Shown: positions 8,248-18,867, numbered from the stretch's first letter. The stretch: 64,000 bases of DNA from Mycobacterium sp. 141 (GCF_000382405.1 NZ_KB908267.1:1-64000), one strand, 5' to 3'. Made by a program: numbers and translations. The notes: generated by a model not told the origin, from the sequence alone.

Positions 8248-10242
8248 ATGCCGGCTGTGACTCGGGCAGGGCAGCGGCCCGCCGTGGCTGCTGGCGCACA
8301 TCCCAAGCGTCGAAAGATCTTTGATTTGCCCGAGATGCGCTGGGCCACAGTGGCTTTGGTCTTATTTCTGATCGGTCTGGGGATGCAGCTGGCAAACCGA
8401 CCGACCTGGTCCTGGTGGATGCTCTATCTGTCCTGCTATGTCACCGGTGGATGGGAGCCGGCGCTGGCCGGGCTGCGGGCGCTGCGGGAGAAGACCCTGG
8501 ACGTGGACCTGTTGATGGCGGCCGCAGCGATCGGTGCGGCCGCAATAGGACAGATCACCGATGGCGCCCTGTTGATCGTGATCTTCGCGACCTCGGGTGC
8601 GCTGGAGGCGCTGGCCACTGCCCGCACCGAGGATGCTGTGCGGAGCCTGCTGGATCTGGCACCCGAGCGCGCCACGCGGATTTCAGATGACGGTACTGAG
8701 GAGATCATCGGGGCCGGCGATCTCGAGGTGGGTGATGTCGTACTGGTCCGGCCAGGGGAGCGCGTTACGGCCGATGCCACGGTGATCGCAGGCGCCAGTG
8801 AAGTCGATCAGGCCACCATCACGGGCGAGCCCTTACCGGTGGACAAGAGTGTCGGTGACGAGGTGTTCGCCGGGACCCTCAACGGCACCGGCGTGTTACG
8901 GATCCGAGTGGACCGGCGCGCCGAACACTCGGTAGTGGCCCGGATCGCCGCGCTGGTGGAGCTGGCCAGCCAGACCAAAGCCCGCACGCAACTGTTCATC
9001 GAGAAGATCGAACAGCGCTATTCGATCGGCATGGTTGTGGTCACCGTCGCTGTGTTCGTCATCCCTCTGCTACTGGGCGACTCGTTGCGAGCTGCGCTGT
9101 TGCGTGCGATGACGTTCATGATCGTCGCATCGCCGTGTGCTGTGGTCTTGGCGACCATGCCGCCCCTCTTGGCCGCGATCGCCAATGCCGGCCGAAACGG
9201 CGTCCTGGTCAAGTCGGCAGTGGTGATGGAGCAACTCGGTACCACCAGCCGGGTCGCGTTCGACAAGACCGGGACGTTGACCCGCGGTATTCCGGAACTC
9301 GCTGAAATTCGGGTTCTGGCAGCCGGTCTGACCGATGACGACGCGGTGACCGTCGCCGCTGCGGCCGAGCATCCGAGCGAGCATCCACTGGGCGCGGCGA
9401 TCGTGCGCGCCGCGAGGTCGCGAGGCCTGCGATTGCCCGACACCGTGGACTTCACCGCCCAACCGGGTCGAGGCGTCACGGCGACGGTGAACGGTGAGCA
9501 CATCACGGTGGCAGCGCGGCAGGCGTTTGGGGACGGGCTTGCCGTCGGTGTGCTCGCTGAGGTCGCGTCGATGCAGCAGCGCGGGTGCACCACGGTGATC
9601 GTCGGTGTCGCACGTCGTCCCATCGCGGTGCTCGGTCTGACGGATCAGCTTCGTCCCGACGCCGCCGTTGCAGTGGCGGCGACCACCCGCTTGACCGGCC
9701 GCGCGCCGGTGCTGTTGACCGGCGACAACACGGCTGCCGCCACGCTTCTCGCCGGTCGGGTGGGGATCACCGATGTGCGGGCAGGTTTGCTTCCGCACGA
9801 AAAAGTCAGTGCCATCGGCCAATTGCAGGCCGATGGCACCAAGGTGGCGATGATCGGCGACGGTATCAACGACGCGCCTGCGCTGGCGGCCGCCGACACA
9901 GGCATAGCCATGGGCGGTGCGGGGTCGGACCTGACGCTGCAGACCGCTGATGCGGTGGTGATCGGCGATGACCTGAACGCCGTGCCGACGGTGATCGCCT
10001 TGGCCCGCCGGGCTCGCCGGGTGGTGGTGGCCAACCTTGCCATCGCAGCCACCTTCATTGCTGTGCTTGCGGTTTGGGATTTGGCGGGCACATTGCCGTT
10101 GCCGCTGGGTGTGGCCGGTCACGAAGGATCCACCATCATCGTCGGCCTGAACGGGCTGCGGCTGTTGCGGGACGGGGCATGGCATGCGGCCGGCCGTATC
10201 CCGCGCTCTGGCTACTTTCGCTCGAGCAGTTCCAGCAGATAG
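8248..10242 (+). CDS. ctpJ: CtpJ/NmtA, P1B-4-type Co/Ni-exporting ATPase
   Basis: 664 residues. Actuator TGE at about 192-194, transmembrane metal site SPC at about 295-297, phosphorylation motif DKTGT with Asp339, an HP motif in EHPSEHPLG, and hinge GDGINDAP near 535. The C-terminal helix carries [16 protein letters not shown], diagnostic of P1B-4 pumps (Co2+, Ni2+ and sometimes Fe2+/Zn2+). No N-terminal CxxC metal-binding domain. It sits in the inner membrane and exports surplus metal. ATG 8248 has a strong GGAGGTGA site. Regulation is by divergent nmtR. The 3' end overlaps the converging rmlA by 31 bases, and the final residues are Ser/Arg-rich and unlike the family. Confidence 0.93.
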   Translation: MPAVTRAGQRPAVAAGAHPKRRKIFDLPEMRWATVALVLFLIGLGMQLANRPTWSWWMLYLSCYVTGGWEPALAGLRALREKTLDVDLLMAAAAIGAAAIGQITDGALLIVIFATSGALEALATARTEDAVRSLLDLAPERATRISDDGTEEIIGAGDLEVGDVVLVRPGERVTADATVIAGASEVDQATITGEPLPVDKSVGDEVFAGTLNGTGVLRIRVDRRAEHSVVARIAALVELASQTKARTQLFIEKIEQRYSIGMVVVTVAVFVIPLLLGDSLRAALLRAMTFMIVASPCAVVLATMPPLLAAIANAGRNGVLVKSAVVMEQLGTTSRVAFDKTGTLTRGIPELAEIRVLAAGLTDDDAVTVAAAAEHPSEHPLGAAIVRAARSRGLRLPDTVDFTAQPGRGVTATVNGEHITVAARQAFGDGLAVGVLAEVASMQQRGCTTVIVGVARRPIAVLGLTDQLRPDAAVAVAATTRLTGRAPVLLTGDNTAAATLLAGRVGITDVRAGLLPHEKVSAIGQLQADGTKVAMIGDGINDAPALAAADTGIAMGGAGSDLTLQTADAVVIGDDLNAVPTVIALARRARRVVVANLAIAATFIAVLAVWDLAGTLPLPLGVAGHEGSTIIVGLNGLRLLRDGAWHAAGRIPRSGYFRSSSSSR

Positions 10243-11078
10243 CTGCCGTATCCCGATTTCAGGAGGACCCGGGCGCGTGCGGCGAGCTGATCATCGTCGA
10301 TGAAACCGGCTCGCCAGGCAATCTCCTCAGGCACGCCGATTTTCAGGCCCTGACGACGTTCAATGGTGCGTACGTAATCGCTGGCATCAAGGAGTGAATC
10401 GAATGTGCCGGTATCGAGCCACGCGGTCCCGCGGGGGAGTACTTCGACGGACAACCGGCCCCGGTTCAGGTACGTCTGGTTGACCTCGGTGATCTCGTAC
10501 TCGCCTCGAGCCGACTTGCGGAGCGAGCGGGCGATCTCGATCACGTCATTGTCGTAGAAGTACAACCCGGGGACCGCGTAGTGGGACTTGGGTGTGGCGG
10601 GCTTCTCCTCCAGCGACAGCGGTGTTCCGTCGGCGCTGAACTCCACCACGCCGTACGCCGACGGATTGGCCACCCAGTATGCGAAAATCGCTCCACCACT
10701 GACGTTTTGGAATCGGCGCAGACTGGTGCCCAACCCCGGCCCGTAGAACACGTTGTCGCCTAAGGCGAGCATCACACTGTCATTGCCGATGTGGTCGGCA
10801 CCGATCACAAAGGCCTGCGCCAGCCCGTCGGGGTCGGGCTGTACTGCGTAGCTCAGATTGATGCCGAATGCCGATCCGTCTCCGAGCAGCCGCACGAACG
10901 CTGGAGCATCGGCCGGTGTTGTGATGATCAGGATGTCACGAACGCCGGCCAGTATCAGTGTGGACAACGGGTAGTAGACGAGCGGCTTGTCGTAGACCGG
11001 AAGCAGCTGCTTGCTGACGCCCGTGGTGATCGGATGCAGCCGGGTGCCGGAGCCACCGGCGAGGATGATGCCGCGCAT
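10212..11078 (-). CDS. rmlA: Glucose-1-phosphate thymidylyltransferase RmlA
   Basis: 288 residues, full length for the RmlA family. It makes dTDP-glucose from dTTP and glucose-1-phosphate, the first step to dTDP-L-rhamnose, which links arabinogalactan to peptidoglycan. The nucleotide-binding signature [11 protein letters not shown] is followed by [25 protein letters not shown], the EEKP block and [13 protein letters not shown] are also present. ATG 11078 has a GGGGAAGGA site. It stands alone, convergent with ctpJ and divergent from the chorismate mutase gene. Confidence 0.95.
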   Translation of the reverse strand: MRGIILAGGSGTRLHPITTGVSKQLLPVYDKPLVYYPLSTLILAGVRDILIITTPADAPAFVRLLGDGSAFGINLSYAVQPDPDGLAQAFVIGADHIGNDSVMLALGDNVFYGPGLGTSLRRFQNVSGGAIFAYWVANPSAYGVVEFSADGTPLSLEEKPATPKSHYAVPGLYFYDNDVIEIARSLRKSARGEYEITEVNQTYLNRGRLSVEVLPRGTAWLDTGTFDSLLDASDYVRTIERRQGLKIGVPEEIAWRAGFIDDDQLAARARVLLKSGYGSYLLELLERK

Positions 11079-11274
11079 GTCCTTCCCCTACTTCGACGAC
11101 GTGGACGCCGGGCTCACTGAGTTCGGTTGCGGTGACGATGTTTCAAGGCTGTCGCGACGCAACATGCAGGTCAGCCTATCGTGCACAAACACGATGCCCA
11201 AGTGCATGCTCCGGGTGGACCCGCCGAGGCGCGGCTTTTCGCCGCCGTCGGACTGTTGCGGTCGGTCGCGGGCT

Positions 11275-11865
11275 TTGGCATTCTCTGAACTGTGGACTTT
11301 TCGTATCTGTGTTGATTTCGTCGGTACCGCAGTTATTTTGGGGCTGTCCGGCAGCGTGGCCGCCCCCGGTGCGCAGGCCGAGCTCCAAAACCCGTTGATC
11401 CCATTGGTCGACGCCTCGGCGCAACGCCTTCAGACCGCGGATTCCGTCGCCGCATACAAGTACCGGACGGGTGGCGCGGTCGACGACCCGAAACGCGAGC
11501 AGCAGGTGATCGACTCCGTGACCGCGTCGGCCACGGCCAACCACATCGACCCGGCATACGTGGCCAACATCTTTCACAACCAGATCGACGCGACGAGCTC
11601 GGTGGAGTACAGCCGGTTCGCACAATGGAAAATCGATCCCGGCGCCGTGCCTGCGAACGCTCCGGATCTCGCCGACACGCGGACGACGATCGACCGGCTC
11701 AACCAGACGATGGTGCGCGAGATGGCCGCACGCTGGGACGACCTGCACGCACCGACCTGCGTGGCCGACCGCGACGCCGCGATAGCGGTCGTCACCGCAT
11801 CCCGCGCACTCGACCCGGTGTATCAATCGGCGCTGGCATATGCCACACACGCGTACTGCGGATGA
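11275..11865 (+). CDS. Secreted chorismate mutase (AroQ-gamma, *MtCM-like)
   Basis: About 196 residues from TTG 11275, matching the 199-residue precursor of M. tuberculosis Rv1885c. A signal peptide (VGTAVILGLSGSVAAPGAQA, then cleavage) leads an all-helical AroQ-gamma domain with conserved ATSSVEYSRFAQWK, NHIDPAYVANIF and two C-terminal cysteines (TCVAD, AYCG) for the disulfide. It converts chorismate to prephenate outside the cytoplasm; the reason for secretion is not known. The start is uncertain: ATG 11206 or GTG 11215 would give long charged n-regions, so the TTG is chosen for signal-peptide shape. Confidence 0.82.
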   Translation: MAFSELWTFRICVDFVGTAVILGLSGSVAAPGAQAELQNPLIPLVDASAQRLQTADSVAAYKYRTGGAVDDPKREQQVIDSVTASATANHIDPAYVANIFHNQIDATSSVEYSRFAQWKIDPGAVPANAPDLADTRTTIDRLNQTMVREMAARWDDLHAPTCVADRDAAIAVVTASRALDPVYQSALAYATHAYCG

Positions 11866-11879
11866 GAGTGAGGCCGCAG

Positions 11880-14735
11880 TCACTGATCCTCCCAGAGCAG
11901 CAATTGACGTACTGCCGGGCGTGAACCGTAGGGCTGCAGCATTTGACTGGCCGGCCGCGGGCGCACCCGTTGCGGCCACCAGAACCAGCGTCCCAGCAGC
12001 GCTGCGATGGACGGCGTCATGAACGAGCGCACGATCAGCGTGTCGAACAGCAGGCCCAGCGCGATCGTGGTCCCGATCTGACCGAGCACCCGAAGATCAC
12101 TGAACGCGAACGAGGCCATCGTGAAGGCGAACACCAGTCCGGCGGCTGTGACGACCCCGCCGGTGCCGGCCATGGCGCGGATGATGCCGGTGTTGAGGCC
12201 CGCCCCGACTTCCTCCTTGAACCGGGAGATCAGCAGCAGGTTGTAGTCCGATCCCACCGCCAGCAGCAGGATCACGGCCAGCGCCAACACCACCCAGTAC
12301 AGCGGGATGCCCAGGATGTCCTGCCAGACCAGTACCGAAAGCCCGAACGACGCGCCCAGCGACAGTGCCACGGTGCCCACGATGACCAGTGCGGCGACCA
12401 GGCTTCGGGTGATCAGCATCATGATGAGCAGGATCAGGCTGAGCGCCGAGATCCCGGCGATCATCAGGTCGTACTTGGCCATGTCCTGAATGTCTTTGTA
12501 GGTCGCGGCAGTCCCGCCGATGTAGATGTGGGACCCGGCCAGCGGTGTACCCTTCACGGCTTCGGCAGCGGCGTGCCGGATCGCCTCGATATGTGAAACC
12601 CCTTGGGGTGTCGCCGGATCGACGTCATGAGTGATGATCATCCGAGCGGCTTTGCCGTCCGGGGAAAGGAACAGTTTCAGGCCGCGCTGGAATTCGGGGT
12701 TGGTGAAGGCCTCCGGCGGTAGGTAGAACGAATCGTCGGTCTTGGCCGCATCGAAGGCCTGGCCCAGGGCGGTCGCGTTCGCCAGCGCCGCCGCAGTCTG
12801 GTCGTAGATTCCCGACTGGGTGGCGTAGTTCGTCATCGTCAGGTCGCGGTTGGTCTGCTGGCTGGCGATCTGCGGCGGGATCAGAGCCAACAGTTTCGGT
12901 TGGAGCTGATCCAGCTTGTCCAGGCTCGCCGTGACATTGCCCAACTGCTCGGTGAGCGCGTCGATTCCGTCGAGCGCGTCAAAGATCGATCGCAGCGCCG
13001 CACACATCGGGATGTCGAAACAGTGTGGCTCCCAATAGAAGTAATTGCGCAGGGGCCTGAAGAAGTCGTCGAAGTTGGCGATCTTGTCGCGCAGGTCCTG
13101 TGTCACCGCGACGGTTTGGTGGAACGCTTCGACCTGGTCGTGGGTAGCGGCGGCGCTCTGCTGTTGCAGGGCGTACTGCTGTCGAAGAATGCCGATGGTC
13201 TTGTCGATCTCACCGACCTGTTTGAGCAGATCGCGCGCGCGGTCCTGCTGGTACGCCAGGTTCTGGATCTGCGCGGCGCTTTGGGCACTGATCTGGAACG
13301 GTATGGAGGTGTGGTCCAACGGAGTACCCAACGGTCGGGTGATGGACTGCACCTGCGCAACCCCGGGTGTGTGGAAGACGGCCTTGGCGACTCTTTCCAG
13401 CAGGATCATGTTGGTCGGGTTCCGCAGGTCATGGTCCGACTCGATCATCAGCAGCTCGGGATTCAGCCGGGCTTTCGAGAAATGCCGCTCGGCAGCGGTG
13501 TAACCGACGTTGGACGGGGTGCTCGCCGGCATGTAGGAGCCGACGTCGTAGCTGGTTCGGTATCCGGGGAGGGCGAGCAGGCCGATCAGCGCAACTCCGA
13601 TCGTCACCACCAGAATGGGCCCGGGCCACCGGACGACGGCGGTGCCCACCCGACGCCATCCCCGGGTGCGCGCCGTGCGCTTGGGTTCCAGGAGCCCGAC
13701 CTGGCTGCTCAGCGTCAGTACGGCCGGTGTCAGGGTGAGCGCGGCGAAAAGCGCGACGAGGACCCCGATCGCGGCTGGAATACCCAGACTCTGGAAGTAC
13801 GGCAGCCGGGTGAAGCTCAGGCAGAAGACCGCACCGGCGACGGTCAGTCCCGAGCCGAGGACGACATGGGCCGTCCCGCGGTACATGTTGAAGTACGCGG
13901 TCTGGCGATCCTCCCCGGCGCTACGACCTTCGTGATAGCGGCCGAGGACGAAGATCGCATAGTCGGTTCCGGCAGCGATCACCAGCAGTGTGAGCAGGTT
14001 GGTGGAATACGTTGAGAGACCGATGACCCCGGAGTTGGCCAGGAAAGCCACGATCCCACGGGCTGCGGCCATTTCGATGAGGACGGTGATCAGCACCAGA
14101 ATCATGGTGACGACTGAGCGATAGACGAGAAGCAGCATGATCGCGATCACCAGGATGGTCAGCAGAGTGACCTTGGTGGTGCCCTCGTTACCCACTTCGA
14201 ACTGGTCGGCGACTTGCGGTGCGGCACCGGTGACGTACGCCTTGACGCCGGGCGGTGCCGGAGTCCGGTTCACGATGTCGCGAACCGCGTTGACCGACTC
14301 CAGCGACAGCGCCTCGCCTTGGTTGCCGGCGAGAAATACCTGGACGTAGGCGGCCTTGCCGTCTTGGCTTTGCGAGCCCGCGGCCGTCAGCGGATCACCC
14401 CAGAAGTCCTGGATGTGCTGGACGTGCTTGTGGTCCTGCGATATTCGCCGAATCAGGTCGTCGTAATAGGCGTGGGCGTCGGCGCCGAGCGGCTGATCGC
14501 CCTCCAGGACGATCATCGCCGCACTGTCGGAATCGAACTCGCCGAACACCTGACCGATGCGTTTGAACGCCTGCAGCGACGGTGCATCAGGTGAACTCAA
14601 GGCGACGTTGTGCGCTTCGCCGACCACTTCCAACTGTGGGACGAGGACATTGGTGACCGCGGCGATGGCCAACCAGAACAGCACGATCGGCACCGCGAGC
14701 CGGCGGATCGTCTTCGCCGCGGTGTCGCCGCTCAT
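11880..14735 (-). CDS. MmpL-family RND transporter
   Basis: 951 residues, typical for MmpL4/MmpL5-type proteins. Two six-helix bundles flank two porter domains: the first has the [12 protein letters not shown] proton-relay motif in TM4-6, the second [12 protein letters not shown]. The large second extracytoplasmic domain includes the long coiled segment ([18 protein letters not shown] onward) seen in MmpL4/5. It exports lipids, siderophores or drugs across the inner membrane. It follows mmpS with a four-base ATGA overlap, so the pair is co-translated. The upstream TetR and its operators indicate inducible expression. Confidence 0.93.
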   Translation of the reverse strand: MSGDTAAKTIRRLAVPIVLFWLAIAAVTNVLVPQLEVVGEAHNVALSSPDAPSLQAFKRIGQVFGEFDSDSAAMIVLEGDQPLGADAHAYYDDLIRRISQDHKHVQHIQDFWGDPLTAAGSQSQDGKAAYVQVFLAGNQGEALSLESVNAVRDIVNRTPAPPGVKAYVTGAAPQVADQFEVGNEGTTKVTLLTILVIAIMLLLVYRSVVTMILVLITVLIEMAAARGIVAFLANSGVIGLSTYSTNLLTLLVIAAGTDYAIFVLGRYHEGRSAGEDRQTAYFNMYRGTAHVVLGSGLTVAGAVFCLSFTRLPYFQSLGIPAAIGVLVALFAALTLTPAVLTLSSQVGLLEPKRTARTRGWRRVGTAVVRWPGPILVVTIGVALIGLLALPGYRTSYDVGSYMPASTPSNVGYTAAERHFSKARLNPELLMIESDHDLRNPTNMILLERVAKAVFHTPGVAQVQSITRPLGTPLDHTSIPFQISAQSAAQIQNLAYQQDRARDLLKQVGEIDKTIGILRQQYALQQQSAAATHDQVEAFHQTVAVTQDLRDKIANFDDFFRPLRNYFYWEPHCFDIPMCAALRSIFDALDGIDALTEQLGNVTASLDKLDQLQPKLLALIPPQIASQQTNRDLTMTNYATQSGIYDQTAAALANATALGQAFDAAKTDDSFYLPPEAFTNPEFQRGLKLFLSPDGKAARMIITHDVDPATPQGVSHIEAIRHAAAEAVKGTPLAGSHIYIGGTAATYKDIQDMAKYDLMIAGISALSLILLIMMLITRSLVAALVIVGTVALSLGASFGLSVLVWQDILGIPLYWVVLALAVILLLAVGSDYNLLLISRFKEEVGAGLNTGIIRAMAGTGGVVTAAGLVFAFTMASFAFSDLRVLGQIGTTIALGLLFDTLIVRSFMTPSIAALLGRWFWWPQRVRPRPASQMLQPYGSRPAVRQLLLWEDQ

Positions 14736-15175
14736 CCGGACTTGTCCAGACAGTAGGTGTAGGCGTTGCGGGTGTCGGCCGAGCGCTCGTCTTTGATCAC
14801 GTCATCGATGGTGATCCGGCAGCCGATCGAATCGCTGTTGCCCTGTGCCTGGACATTCACGAACACCGCGGGGTCGGTGGTGGTGGTGTCGTAGGACCAC
14901 GGCAGCGATGCGTCGTCGACACGCTGGGGTTGAGCGTGGATGTCCAGATAATTGATCGACGCCATGCTGCCCGGCGGGCCGAAGACCTCAAGGACCACAT
15001 GCTTGGGGTTGAACGGAACGATCTCGTTCGACAGGGCGCTGGGAGTTTCGGTGTGGTGGGTACCGAACGCACCGTGCAGTCGATACACGGAAAATGCGGC
15101 GACCGCGATCACCCCGAGTGCGACCAACAGCATCCAACCCCGCCTGACTGAGCTGCCAATCGAAAGTTTCTGCAC
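14732..15175 (-). CDS. MmpS-family accessory membrane protein
   Basis: 147 residues: short cytoplasmic N-terminus, one transmembrane helix (about 14-33), then an extracytoplasmic beta-sandwich ending with the conserved disulfide pair (SIGCRITID and TYCLDKSG). MmpS proteins act with the adjacent MmpL in export. GTG 15175 has a GAAAGG site eight bases upstream. It overlaps mmpL by four bases. An operator-like repeat lies about 75 bases upstream. Confidence 0.92.
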   Translation of the reverse strand: MQKLSIGSSVRRGWMLLVALGVIAVAAFSVYRLHGAFGTHHTETPSALSNEIVPFNPKHVVLEVFGPPGSMASINYLDIHAQPQRVDDASLPWSYDTTTTDPAVFVNVQAQGNSDSIGCRITIDDVIKDERSADTRNAYTYCLDKSG

Positions 15176-15248
15176 CCGTTAGCCTTTCGATAACCGGTGA
15201 CACGATCGCTGGGTTGTGGTCCTTCTCTCGCGACGAGGGAGGACCCCC

Positions 15249-15269
15249 TGAACGGTACGGTACGGTACT
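15249..15269. promoter_or_regulatory. Putative TetR operator upstream of mmpS
   Basis: Read on the minus strand it starts AGTACCGTACCGTACCG and matches the palindrome at 15938-15958 at 15 of 21 positions. It also contains three tandem ACGGT units on the plus strand. Position upstream of mmpS fits a repressor site. Confidence 0.6.
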
Positions 15270-15314
15270 GTCTCGGGCAAGGCTTTGAGGGGATCTTGAA
15301 GTTCGGATGCTGCC

Positions 15315-15923
15315 TCACGTGACGGGCCGGGTGAGGCTGGGAAGGATGACCTCGTCGACGAGGGCCCGCACAGTCTCCGCAGTAGGCGGCCGGTTCGGGA
15401 TGATCGAGCGGAAGATCAGGTAACCGGGCATCAGATCCCACAGTTCGTCGCTGATCGCGGCTTCACTGATCTCACCGCGCTCGACGGCTTTTCGCAGGAT
15501 GAGCTCGAGCATCGCCTTCCGCGGGTCGAGGAACTGGTGCTGCATCGCGTCGCTCAACGCGGCGTCGCGCGACACCTCAACGAGCACCGCCCGGATGGTG
15601 GTGCCGTGCTGGTGGGCCTGCTCGCAGATCACCTGACCCACTCGCAGCAAATCGCCTCGCAGCGAGCCGGTCTCGGGGGGAACGGCCACCTGGCGGATGC
15701 CCTCGATGAAGGCGGCCAGTACCAATTCGCCTTTCGACGGCCATCGCCGGTACACCGTGGCCTTGCTCGCGCGCGCGGTCGCCGCCACGGCGTCCACGGT
15801 CAGCCGTTCGTAGCCGTGCTCCTGCAGTAGTCGCAATGTGACGGCGAGCAGTTCCGACTCGCGCGGTGACCACGGAGAGGACTCTGCGGCGAGGTGAACG
15901 GTCTCGGGCACAGCGCCCACCAT
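15315..15923 (-). CDS. TetR-family repressor of the mmpS-mmpL pair
   Basis: 202 residues from ATG 15923 (MVGAVPETVH). The helix-turn-helix lies at about 20-65 (LTVDAVAATARASKATVYRRW), followed by a TetR_C ligand domain. It lies directly upstream of mmpS on the same strand, an arrangement known for TetR regulators of MmpS5/MmpL5-like pumps in M. abscessus. A perfect palindrome just upstream of its start and a degenerate copy before mmpS suggest autoregulation plus control of the pump. The upstream in-frame start at 16004 would bury the palindrome in coding sequence and is not favoured. Confidence 0.88.
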   Translation of the reverse strand: MVGAVPETVHLAAESSPWSPRESELLAVTLRLLQEHGYERLTVDAVAATARASKATVYRRWPSKGELVLAAFIEGIRQVAVPPETGSLRGDLLRVGQVICEQAHQHGTTIRAVLVEVSRDAALSDAMQHQFLDPRKAMLELILRKAVERGEISEAAISDELWDLMPGYLIFRSIIPNRPPTAETVRALVDEVILPSLTRPVT

Positions 15924-15937
15924 AGATCCGTGAGGAT

Positions 15938-15958
15938 AGTACGGTCCAGGACCGTACT
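15938..15958. promoter_or_regulatory. Perfect 10-1-10 palindromic operator before the TetR gene
   Basis: Arms AGTACGGTCC and GGACCGTACT around a single A, 15 bases upstream of the TetR start codon. Perfect symmetry over 20 bases strongly suggests a dimer binding site. Confidence 0.8.
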
Positions 15959-15975
15959 GCACGGAAGGGGCGCCG

Positions 15976-16866
15976 TCAGTGGCCGAGTCGAATCTGGACG
16001 CCATGGGCGCGCAGTTGCTCGAAGGTGTAACTGAACTCGCCGCGGTGTCCGACCGAGACCACGTAGCGATCCTGGCCCTCGGTGACGGGGAAACTGAACG
16101 AGAAGGTGCAGTTGGTGCTGTCGCCCTTGCCCTGGCCGAGTGCCGTGGTCGTGAGAATCTCCCCTTTGCCGTTCTTTACGGTGACCTGCGTGTCACGGCC
16201 CACGTCGGAGTACCCGTTGGCCCCAACGCACGTTGCACCGTCGGCGGCGATTGCGTCCAGGCCCGCGGTATCGGTGACGACGAAAATTCCTGAGACAGTG
16301 GCGGTATCAAGGGTATGAAAACCCGGGGTGAACTGCGGGCAGAACGAGTCGACGGCGATCTTGTCGGCGGGCAAACCTTGCTGGGGCCCGCCGTCTTCGA
16401 GTTGACGGCACACCTGATGCCCGTGGGCGACGGCGTTGGCATCGGAATTGAACTGGTCCGTCAGCCCCGCTTCCCGCAATGCCGAGAGGTACCCGGTCTC
16501 CGGCGGCGGAGCTGGACGGCGAGCAACGGTCAGCAGCACCCAGGCCACCGTCGCCACCATGACGATGATGACGGTCGCGGCGGCCGTTCCGAGCCACGTC
16601 GAGCGGATCGATCGGACGGCGGGCAACTCGACATAGTCTGGCAGCATCCGGGCGCCGCCTGGATCCATCGATTGCGTTTTGCCGTCGCGTACCCGGTTCG
16701 TCGGACGGCCCGCGGCGTAGTAGCGGCCCTCATGACGTGCCGTGGGATCCGGGCGCCACCCCGTCAGAGCCGTGGAGTCCTGCAGCCGCCCGCAGCGACC
16801 GCACGTGCCACTGCGGTCGACGTCGGCACCGCAGAACGGGCACTTCCTCGATCCGCAATTCATCAT
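15976..16866 (-). CDS. Zinc-ribbon / DUF2510 / DUF732 membrane protein
   Basis: About 296 residues. N-terminal zinc ribbon (CPFCGADV and CGRCGR), then a DUF2510 motif (WRPDPTARHEGRYY), a transmembrane helix (about 95-115), and an extracytoplasmic DUF732 domain (GLTDQFNSDANAVAHGHQVC) followed by a second beta-rich segment. DUF732 proteins are abundant, uncharacterised mycobacterial exported proteins; DUF2510 is a cytoplasmic membrane-associated motif. GTG 16872/16869 and ATG 16866/16863 are all possible starts. Divergent from the epimerase gene. Confidence 0.8.
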   Translation of the reverse strand: MMNCGSRKCPFCGADVDRSGTCGRCGRLQDSTALTGWRPDPTARHEGRYYAAGRPTNRVRDGKTQSMDPGGARMLPDYVELPAVRSIRSTWLGTAAATVIIVMVATVAWVLLTVARRPAPPPETGYLSALREAGLTDQFNSDANAVAHGHQVCRQLEDGGPQQGLPADKIAVDSFCPQFTPGFHTLDTATVSGIFVVTDTAGLDAIAADGATCVGANGYSDVGRDTQVTVKNGKGEILTTTALGQGKGDSTNCTFSFSFPVTEGQDRYVVSVGHRGEFSYTFEQLRAHGVQIRLGH

Positions 16867-16960
16867 CACCACTGTTATATGTCGGCCGGATCCGGTCCGT
16901 GTGCCATCCGCCGGCGGGGTGGCTCCGAACCACAGAGAGGACCGTCTCTGGGGAGGTGTC

Positions 16961-18328
16961 GTGGGAATCGTGCACAGCAGCGTGGTGGACTCGCCACGCG
17001 AAGAGGTCTTCGCGTGGCATGAGCGCCCCGGTGCGATACACCGACTGATGCCCCCGTGGCAGCCGTTGCACGTCGTGTCGGAGGCCGAGTCGCTGGCCGA
17101 CGGCCGGGCAGTGCTGGGCTTACCCGGCGGCCTGCGGTGGACTGCGCAACACCAACCCGGGCCCTACGACCCGCCGGCCCGTTTCGTCGACGCACTGGCC
17201 CGCGACGGTTGGCGATCGCTCCCGGTGACCCTGATCGGATCGTGGCGCCACGAGCACCGCTTCGACGCCGTCGATGCCGGGCGCACCCGCGTCACCGATC
17301 ATGTCGACACCGCTGTGCCGGGGAGCTTGCTGCGACAGACGTTTCGGTACCGGCACAGCCAGCTCGCCGAGGACCTGGCGAGCCATCGGTGGTCACATGA
17401 GCATGGCCGACGGCCGGGCACCGTCGCGGTGACCGGGTCGAGCGGCTTGGTGGGGACCGCGCTGACGGCGTTTCTGTCGACCGGCGGCTATCGGGTGATC
17501 CGCCTGGTCCGCAGCCAACCCCGTGGCGACGCCGAACGCCGCTGGCAACCCGACTCGCCCGACCCCCATCTGCTCGATGACGTCGATGCCGTTGTACACC
17601 TGGCGGGAAGCTCGATCGCCGGCCGGTTCACCGACGCTCACAAGCGTTCGGTGCGTGACAGCCGGATCGACCCGACGCGGCGGCTTGCGCAGTGCGCCGC
17701 GGCCGCCACCAACGGTCCGTCGACTTTCGTGTGCGCATCGGCGATCGGCTTCTACGGGTACGCCCGCGGGGATGTCGAGCTGGACGAAACCGCGACACAC
17801 GGCGGCGGGTTTCTCTCCGATGTGGTCGCCGATTGGGAAGCCGCCACGGCACCGGCAACGGCGGCCGGTTTGCGGGTGGTCAACGTGCGCACCGGCATCG
17901 TGCAGACCCCGCGCGGCGGAACGCTGCGATTGATGCGGCCACTGTTCGCAGCGGGTCTGGGTGGCCGGTTGGGTAGTGGCAGGCAGTGGTTGTCGTGGAT
18001 AGACATCGACGATCTCGTCGACGTGTATCACCGGGCACTGGTCGATCCTGCGCTGTCGGGTCCCGTGAATGCGGTGGCGCCACAACCGGTTCGCAACGCC
18101 GAGTACACCGCGACCCTGGCGCACGCCCTGCATCGGCCGGCGGTGTTGCCGGTACCCGATCTGGGGCCGGCCCTCCTGCTCGGCGAGCAGGGAGCACGCG
18201 AGTTGGCCGCGGCAAGTCAACGGGTGGTGCCGAGCCGGTTGCTCGAGGTCGGGCACCGCTTCCGCAGGCCTTCCCTCGAGCAGTGCCTGCGCCATCAGCT
18301 CGGGAGCATCGCGGCCGAGCCCGGGTGA
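16961..18328 (+). CDS. SRPBCC + TIGR01777 NAD-dependent epimerase fusion protein
   Basis: 455 residues. Residues ~1-145 are an SRPBCC ligand-binding fold; ~150-360 a Rossmann epimerase domain starting VAVTGSSGLVGTALTAFL, with the FYGY region typical of TIGR01777; the end is DUF1731 (SRLLEVGHRFRRPSLEQCL). Cytoplasmic NAD(P)-dependent oxidoreductase/epimerase of unknown substrate. GTG 16961 is preferred because GGGAGG lies four to five bases ahead and the SRPBCC strand begins there; GTG 16970 is the alternative. A single-domain SRPBCC gene follows after 53 bases. Confidence 0.88.
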   Translation: MGIVHSSVVDSPREEVFAWHERPGAIHRLMPPWQPLHVVSEAESLADGRAVLGLPGGLRWTAQHQPGPYDPPARFVDALARDGWRSLPVTLIGSWRHEHRFDAVDAGRTRVTDHVDTAVPGSLLRQTFRYRHSQLAEDLASHRWSHEHGRRPGTVAVTGSSGLVGTALTAFLSTGGYRVIRLVRSQPRGDAERRWQPDSPDPHLLDDVDAVVHLAGSSIAGRFTDAHKRSVRDSRIDPTRRLAQCAAAATNGPSTFVCASAIGFYGYARGDVELDETATHGGGFLSDVVADWEAATAPATAAGLRVVNVRTGIVQTPRGGTLRLMRPLFAAGLGGRLGSGRQWLSWIDIDDLVDVYHRALVDPALSGPVNAVAPQPVRNAEYTATLAHALHRPAVLPVPDLGPALLLGEQGARELAAASQRVVPSRLLEVGHRFRRPSLEQCLRHQLGSIAAEPG

Positions 18329-18381
18329 TGTGCGATGCCCACGGCAGTACCGGCGCCAACCGCACAACGTGAGGAGTGCAC

Positions 18382-18831
18382 ATGATCAGGATGCAGCGTC
18401 AGGTGACCACCGGCTGCCCACCGGAGGCGGCCTTCGCCTACCTTGCCGATTTCACCACGACCGAACAGTGGGATGCCGGGACGGTTCGCACCGAACGCAT
18501 CTCCGGTGACGGCGGCGTAGGAACCCGCTACGCCAACACTTCCCGTTTCGCGGGGCGCACGAGTGACCTCGTCTACGTGGTAACTGCTCTCACTCCGGGC
18601 GAGTCCATCGAACTGCGGGGTGAGAACGCCTCGGTCGTCGCCCACGACACGGTCACCGTCGCCGCCCAGCCGAACGGGTGCGTGGTGACGTACCAGGCGG
18701 CATTCGCCTTCACGGGGTGGCTGCGCTGGATGGAACCATTGCTGCGATTCGCGGTCGCCGACCTGCTCAACAAGGGTGCCCAAGGTCTCGAACGCGAACT
18801 GGCGCGGCTACATTCGCTCGGCGCCGGGTGA
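18382..18831 (+). CDS. SRPBCC-family (polyketide cyclase-like) protein
   Basis: 149 residues forming one SRPBCC helix-grip fold; conserved features are the N-terminal PPEAAFAYLADF and C-terminal helix LNKGAQGLERELARL. Function is unknown; the family binds hydrophobic ligands. ATG 18382 has GAGGAG five bases upstream. Probably co-transcribed with the preceding epimerase fusion, which itself has an SRPBCC domain. Confidence 0.85.
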   Translation: MIRMQRQVTTGCPPEAAFAYLADFTTTEQWDAGTVRTERISGDGGVGTRYANTSRFAGRTSDLVYVVTALTPGESIELRGENASVVAHDTVTVAAQPNGCVVTYQAAFAFTGWLRWMEPLLRFAVADLLNKGAQGLERELARLHSLGAG

Positions 18832-18867
18832 GCACACCGAAATGCTTGGCGCTGCGTGCCCCCGCGC

